From the NCBI RefSeq assembly GCF_007556775.1, contig NZ_CP041742.1, forward strand, positions 2,432,001-2,496,000: DNA of 64,000 nt, given 5' to 3'. This document shows positions 54,582-62,848 of this stretch, piece after piece (positions within the stretch are counted from its first letter, which is position 1; every line of letters begins with the position of its first letter). Both the position numbers and the translations under genes were made by a program. The stretch is from Lysobacter lycopersici. Lineage in GTDB: Bacteria; Pseudomonadota; Gammaproteobacteria; Xanthomonadales; Xanthomonadaceae. A model generated the notes under the pieces. The model did no database searches. It worked only from the letters and a program-made list of their open reading frames with translations, and was not told the DNA's origin.

Positions 54582-55368
54582 CATGGCGGCATTGCACGAA
54601 GGCGCGATCGCGCTGGCGCGGGATGCGGCGGCGAAGATCCTCGAGGTGTACGAAAGCGAATTCGCGGTGCAGCACAAGGACGACCGTTCGCCGCTGACCG
54701 CGGCCGACCTGGCCTCGCACCGCTGCATCCTCGCCGGGCTCGAGAAGCTCGCGCCGGACATCCCGGTGCTGTCCGAGGAATCGGCCGAGGACGTGCCGGC
54801 GCTGGTGCGGCGCGAATGGAAGCGCCTGTGGCTGGTGGATCCGCTCGACGGCACCCGCGAGTTCATCAAGCGCAACGGCGAATTCACCGTGAACATCGCG
54901 CTCATCGACGATGGAATCCCGGTGTTCGGCGTGGTCCAGCAACCGGTGACCGGCGCGCTGTGGTGGGGCGCGCGTGGCGTCGGCGCGTTCAAGCGCGAAG
55001 GCGACGTCGACACGCCGATCCACGTGCGTGCACCGGCGACCGCGCCGCTGCGCGTCGCCGCCAGCCGCTCGCATCGCGACGAGCGCACCGAGGCCTTCAT
55101 GGCCAGGATGGGCGACGTGGAACCGATCGGCGTCGGCTCCTCGCTCAAGTTCTGCATGCTCGCCGAGGGCGCGATCGACGTGTACCCGCGCTTCGCGCCG
55201 ACCAGCGAATGGGACACCGGGGCGGCGCAATGCGTGGTCGAAGCCGCGGGCGGCGCGGTGGTCGATCCGCGCGGGCGCCCGCTGTCCTACAACCAGCGCG
55301 ACACGATCCTCAACGGCGATTTCATCGCGCTCGGCGACACCTCGCTGCCGTGGCGGGACTGGATTTGA
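54568..55368 (+). CDS. cysQ: 3'(2'),5'-bisphosphate nucleotidase CysQ
   Basis: CysQ removes 3'-phosphoadenosine 5'-phosphate, a by-product of sulphate assimilation. The 266-residue protein belongs to the inositol monophosphatase superfamily: PVLSEESAEDVP, the metal-binding WLVDPLDGTREFIKRNGEFT and the C-terminal SEWDTGAAQCVVEAAGG. It overlaps the 3' end of nudE. A repeat element separates it from mazG. Confidence 0.94.
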   Translation: MAGNDMAALHEGAIALARDAAAKILEVYESEFAVQHKDDRSPLTAADLASHRCILAGLEKLAPDIPVLSEESAEDVPALVRREWKRLWLVDPLDGTREFIKRNGEFTVNIALIDDGIPVFGVVQQPVTGALWWGARGVGAFKREGDVDTPIHVRAPATAPLRVAASRSHRDERTEAFMARMGDVEPIGVGSSLKFCMLAEGAIDVYPRFAPTSEWDTGAAQCVVEAAGGAVVDPRGRPLSYNQRDTILNGDFIALGDTSLPWRDWI

Positions 55369-55372
55369 TTGG

Positions 55373-55460
55373 TTGCCACGGATAACGCGGATAAAAGCGG
55401 ATTATTCAAAAAGCTTTGATCCGTGGGATCCGCGTTCATCCGCGTCCAGAAGCTTTTGGG
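55373..55460. repeat. Intergenic repeat between cysQ and mazG
   Basis: An imperfect inverted repeat with GCGGATAAAAGCGGAT on the left and ATCCGCGTTCATCCGCG on the right surrounds AAAGCTTTGATCCGTGG. It fills nearly the whole gap. It leaves little room for a mazG promoter, so mazG is probably read through from cysQ. Confidence 0.65.
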
Positions 55461-55468
55461 GTTAAACG

Positions 55469-56308
55469 ATGCCGGAACAAACAGGCGATATCGCGCGGCT
55501 GCTGGCGATCATGGCCGCGCTGCGCGATCCGAAAACCGGCTGCCCCTGGGACGTACAGCAGGACTTCGCCAGCATCGCGCCGTACACCATCGAGGAAGCC
55601 TACGAAGTCGCCGATGCCATCGGTCGCGGCGACCTCGGCGACCTGCGCGAGGAACTCGGCGACCTGTTGCTGCAGGTGGTGTTCCACGCGCGCATGGCCG
55701 AGGAGCAGGGCGCGTTCGCCTTCGCCGACGTGGTCGCCGCGATCAGCGACAAGATGACCCGCCGGCATCCGCACGTGTTCGCCCGTTCGACAGGCTCAGG
55801 GCAGGCCGGCGCCACGGTCGAGGATGCCGAGGCGCAGACCCGCGAGTGGGAGGAGCACAAGCGCCGCGAACGCGAGGCTTCCGGCGATGCGGATTCGTCC
55901 GCACTCGCCGGCATCGCCCGCGGCCTGCCGGAATGGCAGCGCGCGGTGAAGTTGCAGAAGCGCGCCGCGCGGGTCGGCTTCGACTGGCCGTCGCACGCGC
56001 CGGTGATCGACAAGCTGCACGAGGAAATCGACGAGGTGCGCGCGGAATTCGAAGCCGTCGCCGCGGATCCTGGCGACGCGGCCGCGCGCGACCGGCTGGA
56101 GGACGAACTCGGCGACCTGCTGTTCGTCGCCGCCAACCTGACCCGCCACGCCAAGGTGGATTTCGGCGCCGCCTTGCGCCGCGCCAACGCCAAGTTCGAG
56201 CGCCGCTTCCGCGCGATGGAACGCCTCGCAACGGACGACGGCGCCGACTTGTCGGCGTTGCCGCTGGAGGCGCAGGATCGTTATTGGGATCGCGCCAAAC
56301 AACAGTAA
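55469..56308 (+). CDS. mazG: Nucleoside triphosphate pyrophosphohydrolase MazG
   Basis: MazG hydrolyses NTPs to NMPs and PPi, limiting ppGpp and damaged nucleotides. The 279-residue protein carries two MazG domains. The N-terminal copy has IEEAYEVADAIGRGDLGDLR followed by EELGDLLLQVVFHARM. The C-terminal copy has EEIDEVRAEF and LEDELGDLLFVAANLTRHAK. Between RRHPHVFA and the AQTREWEEHK helix lies an extra RSTGSGQAG segment encoded by a repeat-like run at 55781-55806. Confidence 0.94.
   Translation: MPEQTGDIARLLAIMAALRDPKTGCPWDVQQDFASIAPYTIEEAYEVADAIGRGDLGDLREELGDLLLQVVFHARMAEEQGAFAFADVVAAISDKMTRRHPHVFARSTGSGQAGATVEDAEAQTREWEEHKRREREASGDADSSALAGIARGLPEWQRAVKLQKRAARVGFDWPSHAPVIDKLHEEIDEVRAEFEAVAADPGDAAARDRLEDELGDLLFVAANLTRHAKVDFGAALRRANAKFERRFRAMERLATDDGADLSALPLEAQDRYWDRAKQQ
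55781..55806 (+). repeat. Short GTTCGACAGGCTCAGG repeat inside mazG
   Basis: The run GTTCGACAGGCTCAGGGCAG matches a short palindrome-bearing repeat I have seen between genes in several proteobacterial genomes. Here it adds about nine residues in frame to the linker after the first MazG domain. No second copy is present in this window, so the assignment is tentative. Confidence 0.5.
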
Positions 56309-56313
56309 CGCGA

Positions 56314-56616
56314 ATGAACCAGTTCGCCAGCTTCCGTGAGTTCTATCCGTTCTACCTCGGCGAGCACCGCAACCGCACTTGCAGGCGCCTGCACTTCGCC
56401 GGCAGCAGCCTCGCGCTCGGTTTCGTCCTGCTCGCGGCGTTGCACGGCAACGCGTGGTGGCTGCTGGCGGCGCTGCTGTCGGGCTACGCGTTCGCGTGGG
56501 TCGGGCATTTCTTCTTCGAGAAGAACCGTCCCGCGACGTTCAAGCACCCGTTCTATTCCTTCGCGGGCGACTGGGTGATGTTCAAGGACATCTTCGTCGG
56601 GAAGATTCCTTTTTGA
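56314..56616 (+). CDS. DUF962/Mpo1-like membrane protein
   Basis: This 100-residue protein has the DUF962 pattern: FREFYPFYLGEHRNRTCRRL with conserved histidines, two hydrophobic helices, and GHFFFEKNRPATFKHPFYSF. The yeast homologue Mpo1 is a dioxygenase that degrades 2-hydroxy fatty acids; activity here is only inferred from the conserved histidines. It starts 5 nt after the mazG stop. Confidence 0.85.
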   Translation: MNQFASFREFYPFYLGEHRNRTCRRLHFAGSSLALGFVLLAALHGNAWWLLAALLSGYAFAWVGHFFFEKNRPATFKHPFYSFAGDWVMFKDIFVGKIPF

Positions 56617-56625
56617 ATTTTTCTT

Positions 56626-56743
56626 TCCCTCTCCCTTGATGGGAGAGGGTGGCCGCAGGCCGGGAGAGGGTGAGCGCAAAGACCCCTCTCCCGATGCGCT
56701 TCGCGCATCGACCTCTCCCACAAGGGGAGAGGTGAAAAGCCAG
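56626..56743. repeat. CCCTCTCCC/GGGAGAGGG repeat cluster between convergent genes
   Basis: Three overlapping hairpins are built from CCCTCTCCC and GGGAGAGG blocks, including CCCTCTCCCTTGATGGGAGA(GGG) and ATGCGCTTCGCGCAT. The family is the one inserted in tsaB at 34475. It fills the space between the DUF962 gene and the DUF486 gene on the opposite strand and may terminate both. Confidence 0.75.
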
Positions 56744-56745
56744 CG

Positions 56746-57087
56746 TCACTCCTTGAAGATCAGCAACGCCGCGACGACGATCAGGGCGAAGCCGGCCCAG
56801 TGGTTCCACTTCAGCGGCTGGCCGAGGTACCAGGTCGAGAAGCCTGCGAACACCAGCAGGGTGATGACCTCCTGCATGCCCTTGAGTTGCGGCGCGGAAT
56901 AGACCGTGCTGCCGAGCCGGTTGGCCGGAACCTGCAGCAGGTATTCGAAGAAGGCGATGCCCCAGCTGGCGAGGATCACCAGCAAGAGGGGCGCGGACCG
57001 GTACTTGAGATGCCCGTACCAGGCGAAGGTCATGAAGATGTTGGAGCCGACCAGCAGCAGGATCGGCAGGAATCGGTCGATGGGCAT
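56746..57087 (-). CDS. DUF486 (DMT-superfamily) membrane protein
   Basis: The 113-residue protein has four hydrophobic segments. Its pattern (FLPILLLVGSNIFMTFAWYG, PANRLGS, FSAPQLK-like SAPQLKGMQEVITL and FKE end) is typical of DUF486, a short relative of drug/metabolite transporters. Function is unknown. The start at 57087 is supported by a CGGAGG-like ribosome-binding site (GGAGGC in sense orientation) just upstream; an in-frame ATG at 57123 is less likely. Confidence 0.85.
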   Translation of the reverse strand: MPIDRFLPILLLVGSNIFMTFAWYGHLKYRSAPLLLVILASWGIAFFEYLLQVPANRLGSTVYSAPQLKGMQEVITLLVFAGFSTWYLGQPLKWNHWAGFALIVVAALLIFKE

Positions 57088-57179
57088 AAGGCCTCCGGGT
57101 CGCAGCGCGCATGATGCCTTCACGCGACCTGCACCCGCGCCCCGGCACCTTTCACAAAGCTGAAGGACAGGGGCGGGCC

Positions 57180-57893
57180 ATGCGCGAAGGACAGGAAAAC
57201 GGCGGTCTGGTACTGATCGTCGAGGACAACCGCAATATCTCGGAAATGGTCGGCGAATACCTCGAAAGCCGCGGCTTCGAGGTCGATTTCGCCGCCGACG
57301 GGCTCGACGGCTACCGCCTCGCCACCGAGAACAGCTACGACGTGATCGTGCTCGACCTGATGCTGCCGCGGCTGGACGGCATCGAGGTGTGCAAGCGCCT
57401 GCGCGAGGAGGCGCGCAAGTCGACGCCGATCCTGATGCTGACCGCGCGCGACACGCTGGACGAAAAGCTGACCGGGCTGTCCGCAGGCGCGGACGATTAC
57501 CTGACCAAGCCGTTCGCGATCCAGGAGCTGGAGGCGCGGCTGCGGGTGCTGATCCGGCGCGAACGCCGCCAGGTCGGTTCCGAAGTGCTGAAGGTCGGCG
57601 ACCTGGTGCTCGACCCGGCCTCGCTGCGCGCCACTCGCGGCGGCAACGAACTGCAGCTCTCGCCGATCGGGCTGAAGCTGCTGACCATCCTCATGCGCGA
57701 ATCGCCGCGCGTGGTCAGCCGCCAGGACATCGAGCGCGAGATCTGGGGCAACAGCCTCCCGGATTCGGACACCCTGCGCAGCCACCTCTACAACCTGCGC
57801 AAGATCATCGACAAGCCGTTCGAGAAACCGCTGCTGCACACCGTGCAGAGTGCCGGCTACCGCATCGCCGACATCGAGCGGCCGCCCGCGTGA
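57180..57893 (+). CDS. OmpR/PhoP-family response regulator
   Basis: The 237-residue protein has a receiver domain (E15-D16, phosphoacceptor D59 in VIVLDLMLPRLDG, and TKPF) and a C-terminal winged-helix DNA-binding domain (LSPIGLKLLTILMRESPRVV, YRIADIERP). It pairs with the kinase gene 17 nt downstream and precedes a three-gene export system, which it may regulate. The ATG at 57180 follows a GGGGCGGG run. The DNA target cannot be read from the sequence. Confidence 0.9.
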   Translation: MREGQENGGLVLIVEDNRNISEMVGEYLESRGFEVDFAADGLDGYRLATENSYDVIVLDLMLPRLDGIEVCKRLREEARKSTPILMLTARDTLDEKLTGLSAGADDYLTKPFAIQELEARLRVLIRRERRQVGSEVLKVGDLVLDPASLRATRGGNELQLSPIGLKLLTILMRESPRVVSRQDIEREIWGNSLPDSDTLRSHLYNLRKIIDKPFEKPLLHTVQSAGYRIADIERPPA

Positions 57894-57910
57894 TCTGAGC
57901 AGCTACGCCG

Positions 57911-59200
57911 ATGCCCGAGCGCGCCCCGGAACGCCTGCACCGCAAATTGCGGTGGGTCTTCGTCATGCAGGCGTTCATCGCCAGCCTGGTGATGGCGCTC
58001 GGCCTGCTGTATGGCGGCGCCTGGTTGCGCGACCGGATGATGCGGGACCGGATGGAAAGCGAAGCGGCGCACCTCTGGGACGTGCTCGCCGGCAATCCGC
58101 GCGTGCAGCTCACCAGCGGCATGGGATTCGATACCCGCCTGGTACCGGTCGGTGCGGCGGGCGAAGCCGAGCTGCCCGCCGAAATGCGGGGCTTTTCGAC
58201 CGGGTTCCACCGCGTCGGCGATGGGCCGCGCCTGGCCTACGTCAGCGAACGCGGCGGCAAGCGGCTGGTGCTGACGGTGCTGCCGCAGGCCGCCAACCGC
58301 ATCGTGCTGTACAACACCCTGCTCGCGCTGCTGCTCGGCATCGCCTGCATCGCCGTGCTCGCGCGGCTCGGTTACCGCAGCAGCAAGGCCGCGGTGGCGC
58401 CGGTCGGGCGGCTGGCGGATGCGATGGTGCGCTGGGACCCGTTGGTTCCGCACGAACACGAGTTCGACGAAGTCGAAGCGCGCGCGGAGCCCGTCGCCGA
58501 GGTCGAGCAATTGCGCGCATCGCTGCGCACCGTGGCCGGGCGCATGCGCGAGTACATCGAACGCGAACGCGATTTCACCCGCGACGCCAGCCACGAGCTG
58601 CGCACGCCGCTGACGGTGGTGCGCGTGGCGACCGACCTGCTGGGGCAGGAGCAGCAATTGAGCGAGCGTGGCGCGCGTTCGCTGCGGCGGCTCGGCAATG
58701 CGGTGCGCGAGATGGAGGAATTGCTCGACGCCTTCCTGGTGCTGGCGCGGCACCCGGACGTGCCGCTGGACATGGACGACATCGACCTCGCCGAGGTCGC
58801 GCACGAACAGGTCGCGATCGCGCTGCCGCTGCTGGAGGGCAAGCCGGTGGCACTGGGTGTGGTCGAACACGCGCAGCCGCGGGTGCAGGCGCCGTTGCGC
58901 GTGCCCGGTGTGCTGCTCGGGCAACTGCTGCGCAACGCCTGCGAACACACCGATGCCGGCCGGATCGAGGTGCGGATCGAGGCCGACAGGATCGAGGTCG
59001 AGGATTCCGGCGCGGGCATGGATGCGGCGACGCTCGCGCGCGCGTTCCAACCGTTCTTCCGCGGCAACGAATCCGCGGCCGGCAGCAAGGGCCTCGGCCT
59101 GCACGTGGTGCAGCGCCTGGCCGAACGCCTGGGCTGGAACGTGGACCTGCGCAGTTCTCCGGGCGCGGGCACCACCGCAACGGTGCGTTTCGCCGGTTGA
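57911..59200 (+). CDS. Sensor histidine kinase partner
   Basis: The 429-residue membrane kinase has helices near residues 16-36 and 137-160 enclosing a periplasmic domain of about 100 residues. The HisKA motif FTRDASHELRTPLTVVRV carries H228. The HATPase domain has QLLRNACEHTDAG, VEDSGAGMD and GSKGLGLHVVQRLAERLG. A clear HAMP domain is not seen. The signal is unknown. It is translated just after the regulator and ends about 70 nt before the adaptor gene. Confidence 0.9.
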   Translation: MPERAPERLHRKLRWVFVMQAFIASLVMALGLLYGGAWLRDRMMRDRMESEAAHLWDVLAGNPRVQLTSGMGFDTRLVPVGAAGEAELPAEMRGFSTGFHRVGDGPRLAYVSERGGKRLVLTVLPQAANRIVLYNTLLALLLGIACIAVLARLGYRSSKAAVAPVGRLADAMVRWDPLVPHEHEFDEVEARAEPVAEVEQLRASLRTVAGRMREYIERERDFTRDASHELRTPLTVVRVATDLLGQEQQLSERGARSLRRLGNAVREMEELLDAFLVLARHPDVPLDMDDIDLAEVAHEQVAIALPLLEGKPVALGVVEHAQPRVQAPLRVPGVLLGQLLRNACEHTDAGRIEVRIEADRIEVEDSGAGMDAATLARAFQPFFRGNESAAGSKGLGLHVVQRLAERLGWNVDLRSSPGAGTTATVRFAG

Positions 59201-59269
59201 GCAAGGTCAACGCCGGCCGCGCGCATGCGTTGTCTTGGCGGATTCCCTCCCCATCGAGATCGCATCCCC

Positions 59270-60853
59270 GTGCCGAATCCCTCCCCGAAACCGCCGGTCC
59301 GTCGTGGTCGCCGCCCCGGTCGCCCGCTCGCCATCGTGGCAGTGCTGGTCGTCCTCGCCCTCGCCGCGGGCTGGCTCTGGCATCGGCACCAGGCCGCGGC
59401 CGCGCAGGGCGGCTATCGCACCGAGGCCGTGCAGCGCAGCGACATCCGCGTGGCGATTTCCTCCACCGGCACCCTGAGCGCGATCTCCACCGTCACCGTC
59501 GGCAGCCAGATTTCCGGGCAGGTCACCGACGTGCTGGTGGACTTCAACAGCCACGTGAAGAAGGGCGACGTGCTGGCGCGTATCGACCCCAGCACCTACG
59601 AGGCGCAGCTGGAACAGGGCAACGCCCAGATCGCCAGCGCGCGCGCGTCGTTGCGCAACGCGCAGGCGGGGTTGAAGAACGCCGAACTCGACTACCAGCG
59701 CAAGGCCGATCTCGGCCGGCAGCAACTGGTGGCGAAGAGTGACGTCGACCTCGCCCGCGCCGCGCTCGACCAGGCCCGTGCGCAGGTGAATTCCGCGCAA
59801 GCCTCGATCAACCAGCAGACCGCCTCGCTGAAGAACACCCAGGTCAACATCGACCGAGCGGTGATCCGCTCGCCGGTCGACGGCGTGGTGCTGACCCGCA
59901 GCATCGAACCCGGCCAGACCGTGGCCGCGAGCCTGCAGGCGCCGGAGCTGTTCACCATCGCCGAAGACCTGTCGAAGATGCAGATCGAACTCGCCGTCGA
60001 TGAGTCGGACATCGGCCAGGTCAAGGCCGGGCAGGCGGTGAGCTTCAGCGCCGACGCCTTCCCCGACCGCCAGTTCAAGGGCGTGGTCGAACAGGTGCGC
60101 CTGGCCGCGACCACGGCGAACAACGTGGTCACCTATCCGGTGATCGTCACCGTCGACAACGGCGACGGCACCTTGCTGCCGGGCTTGACGGTCAACGCGG
60201 AAATCGAAGTCAACAAGCGCGCGAACGTGCTGAAGCTCGGCAACGCCGCGTTGCGCTTCAAGCCGTCCGAGGGTTCGCCGCTGGCCGACCTGCAACCGGC
60301 GGACCCGGGACGGCAGTCGCAATCGGGCAACCGCGGCGCGGGCAACGCCAACATGGCCGGCGACCTGCAGGATCTCGCCGCTACGCTCGGCCTGAACGAT
60401 GCGCAGAAGGCCGCGTTCGACGCCGCGCTGGAACCGATGCAGCAGCGCCAGGCCGAACGCGCGGCGCAGCAGGGGCAGGGCACGCAATCCACGCAGCAGC
60501 AGGGTGGCAGTCGCTTGTTCGGTGGTGGCCCGCGCTTCGGTGGACAGGGCGGAACCCCCGATGCCGGCATGCAGGCCCAGATGCGCTCGCGCATGCGGGA
60601 TCGCTTCAACCAGCAGTTCGCCGCATTCACCGCCACCCTGGACGATGCGCAGAAGACGAAGTGGAACGCGGCGATGGAAGCGCAGCTCAATGCCAAGCGC
60701 GTCACCATCTACAAGCTCGCGAATGGCAAGCCGGAAGCGGTGATGGTGCGGCTCGGCTCCAGTGACGGCAGCAGCACCGAAGTCTCAGGGCCGGACATCG
60801 CCGAAGGGGATGAAGTCATCACTGGAGAGAAGTCCTCGGCGGAGGCGAAGTGA
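59270..60853 (+). CDS. MacA-like periplasmic adaptor with Spy-like insertion
   Basis: This is the HlyD/MacA-type adaptor of a tripartite efflux pump. It has an N-terminal membrane anchor, barrel-sandwich segments (SGTLSAISTVTVGSQISGQV, VIRSPVDGVVLTRSIEPGQT) and a coiled-coil hairpin. At about residues 330-480 there is an insert with two LTxxQ-like motifs (LGLNDAQKAAF, ATLDDAQKTKW) and Gln/Gly-rich linkers. The total is 527 residues, against about 370-390 for E. coli MacA. The GTG at 59270 is chosen because codons before it look non-coding; an ATG at 59225 is the alternative. Confidence 0.85.
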   Translation: MPNPSPKPPVRRGRRPGRPLAIVAVLVVLALAAGWLWHRHQAAAAQGGYRTEAVQRSDIRVAISSTGTLSAISTVTVGSQISGQVTDVLVDFNSHVKKGDVLARIDPSTYEAQLEQGNAQIASARASLRNAQAGLKNAELDYQRKADLGRQQLVAKSDVDLARAALDQARAQVNSAQASINQQTASLKNTQVNIDRAVIRSPVDGVVLTRSIEPGQTVAASLQAPELFTIAEDLSKMQIELAVDESDIGQVKAGQAVSFSADAFPDRQFKGVVEQVRLAATTANNVVTYPVIVTVDNGDGTLLPGLTVNAEIEVNKRANVLKLGNAALRFKPSEGSPLADLQPADPGRQSQSGNRGAGNANMAGDLQDLAATLGLNDAQKAAFDAALEPMQQRQAERAAQQGQGTQSTQQQGGSRLFGGGPRFGGQGGTPDAGMQAQMRSRMRDRFNQQFAAFTATLDDAQKTKWNAAMEAQLNAKRVTIYKLANGKPEAVMVRLGSSDGSSTEVSGPDIAEGDEVITGEKSSAEAK

Positions 60854-61563
60854 TGGCCGTGGCCGACGCGGTGCCGGTGATCCGCACCGACAAGCTGGGC
60901 AAGGTCTATTCCGCCGGAACCGAGGCCGAAGTCGTCGCGCTCAAGGGCGTGGACCTGCGGATCATGCCCGGCGAATTCGTCGCGATCATGGGCCCGTCGG
61001 GTTCCGGCAAGTCCACGCTGATGAATTTGATCGGATGCCTCGACACGCCGACCTCGGGCAGTTACGAATGCGATGGCGTCGATGTGTCCACGCTCGACGC
61101 GGAGGACCTGGCCACGCTGCGGCGGGAGAAGATCGGCTTCGTGTTCCAGGGCTTCCACCTGTTGCCGCGCATGGACGCGACCGACAACGTCGCAATGCCG
61201 CTCGGCTACGCGCGCGTGCCGCACGCAGTGCGTCGCGAACGCGCGCTGGAGGCGCTGGCATCGGTCGGCCTCGGAGAACGCGCCGGGCACAAGCCGAACG
61301 AACTCTCCGGCGGGCAGCAACAACGCGTGGCCATCGCCCGCGCGCTGGTCAACCACCCGCCGATCCTGCTCGCCGACGAACCCACCGGCGCGCTGGATTC
61401 GAAGACCGGCGAGGAAATCCTCGCGCTGTTCAAGCGGCTGCGCGACGACGGCCACACCGTGATCCTCATCACCCACGACGCGCACGTCGCCGCGCACGCG
61501 GACCGCACCTACGAGATGCACGACGGCGAATTGCATGCGCAGCACGGGGCGGTGGCCGCATGA
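60853..61563 (+). CDS. MacB-type ABC transporter ATPase subunit
   Basis: The 236-residue ATPase has Walker [21 protein letters not shown]-loop [13 protein letters not shown], signature [15 protein letters not shown] and Walker [13 protein letters not shown], followed by ITHD. It belongs to the LolD/MacB class that drives periplasmic mechanotransmission rather than true membrane transport. The ATG at 60853 overlaps the adaptor stop; a GTG at 60850 is possible. Unlike E. coli MacB, ATPase and permease are separate proteins. Confidence 0.93.
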   Translation: MAVADAVPVIRTDKLGKVYSAGTEAEVVALKGVDLRIMPGEFVAIMGPSGSGKSTLMNLIGCLDTPTSGSYECDGVDVSTLDAEDLATLRREKIGFVFQGFHLLPRMDATDNVAMPLGYARVPHAVRRERALEALASVGLGERAGHKPNELSGGQQQRVAIARALVNHPPILLADEPTGALDSKTGEEILALFKRLRDDGHTVILITHDAHVAAHADRTYEMHDGELHAQHGAVAA

Positions 61564-62795
61564 ATTTCATCGATATCCTCCGCACCGCGCTGTTCGCCTT
61601 GCGCGGCAACTGGATGCGCAGCGCGCTGACCTCGCTGGGCGTGATCATCGGCATCGCCGCGGTGATCGTGATGGTGTCGATCGGGCAGGGCACGCAGGCG
61701 GAAATCGACAAGATGGTGTCGGGCCTCGGTTCGCAGCGGCTCGACATCGGTGGCGCCGGCGGCATGGGCCCGGGCGGCGCGCGGCTTGCACAGGGCAGCC
61801 GCTGGAGCTTGAACGACGGCGATGTCGAGGCGATCCGCAACGAAGTGCCGGAAGTGCAGTACGCCGCGGGTTCGCTGCGCGGCAGCACGCAGGTCGTGTA
61901 TGCGGAGAACAACGCGTCCACGCAATGGCAGGGCGTGCAAGCCGATTGGTTCCCGATCAACGATTGGCAGGTGGACAAGGGCGACGGCTTCGAGGCGAGC
62001 GATTACGGTGGCAGCACCAAGCCGGTGATCCTCGGCGACACCGTGCGCAAGGAACTGTTCGGCGACGACGACGGCATCGGCCAGACCATCCGCGTGGGCC
62101 GGGTGCCGTTCACCGTGGTCGGCGTGCTTGCGGCCAAAGGGCAGGGCGGTTTCGGCCAGGACCAGGACGACGTCTTGGTCGTTCCGCTGGAAGTCGCGCG
62201 CCGGCGCCTGTCGAGTTCGCAATCGCTGCCGCCCAGCGCGGTGCAGCAGATCTCAGTCGGCGTGGATAGTCCGAAGGACCTCGACAGCGCGCAGAGCGAG
62301 ATCGAAAGCCTGCTGCGCCAGCGGCACAAGATCGAACCGGGTGCCGACGACGATTTCGCGGTGCGCAACATCAGCCAGATCGTCGCGACCCGCACTGCGA
62401 CGACGAACCTGATGTCGAAACTGCTTGGCGCGGTCGCCGGCATCTGCCTGATCATCGGCGGCATCGGCATCATGAACATCATGCTGGTGTCGGTGACCGA
62501 ACGCATCCGCGAGATCGGCCTGCGCATGGCGGTCGGCGCCGGCCCGTCGGACGTGCGCCGGCAATTCCTCGCCGAGGCGATGCTGATTTCGCTGATCGGT
62601 GGCGTCATCGGCATCGCGATCGGCGTGGTCGGCGCCTTGATCGTCAGCAAGCTCGGCGACCTGCCGGTGCAACTCAATGCCAAGGTGGTGATGCTGGCCG
62701 CGGCGTTCTCGATCTGCACCGGCCTGTTCTTCGGCTACTACCCGGCGCGCAAGGCCAGCCTGCTCGATCCGATCGAGGCGCTGCGGCAACAGTGA
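61560..62795 (+). CDS. MacB-type ABC transporter permease subunit
   Basis: The 411-residue permease has one helix near the N-terminus (RSALTSLGVIIGIAAVIVMV), a large periplasmic domain (about residues 45-280), and three C-terminal helices with LIIGGIGIMNIMLVSVTERI, REIGLRMAVGA and YPARKASLLDPIEALR. This is the MacB/FtsX fold. The start overlaps the ATPase stop (ATGA). The three proteins should form an efflux or export system with an outer-membrane TolC-like channel encoded elsewhere. Substrate is unknown. Confidence 0.93.
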   Translation: MNFIDILRTALFALRGNWMRSALTSLGVIIGIAAVIVMVSIGQGTQAEIDKMVSGLGSQRLDIGGAGGMGPGGARLAQGSRWSLNDGDVEAIRNEVPEVQYAAGSLRGSTQVVYAENNASTQWQGVQADWFPINDWQVDKGDGFEASDYGGSTKPVILGDTVRKELFGDDDGIGQTIRVGRVPFTVVGVLAAKGQGGFGQDQDDVLVVPLEVARRRLSSSQSLPPSAVQQISVGVDSPKDLDSAQSEIESLLRQRHKIEPGADDDFAVRNISQIVATRTATTNLMSKLLGAVAGICLIIGGIGIMNIMLVSVTERIREIGLRMAVGAGPSDVRRQFLAEAMLISLIGGVIGIAIGVVGALIVSKLGDLPVQLNAKVVMLAAAFSICTGLFFGYYPARKASLLDPIEALRQQ

Positions 62796-62848
62796 ACCCG
62801 CCGGGACGGGGCGGTATCCTTGCCGCCTCGACCGCCCCGGATTCCGCG

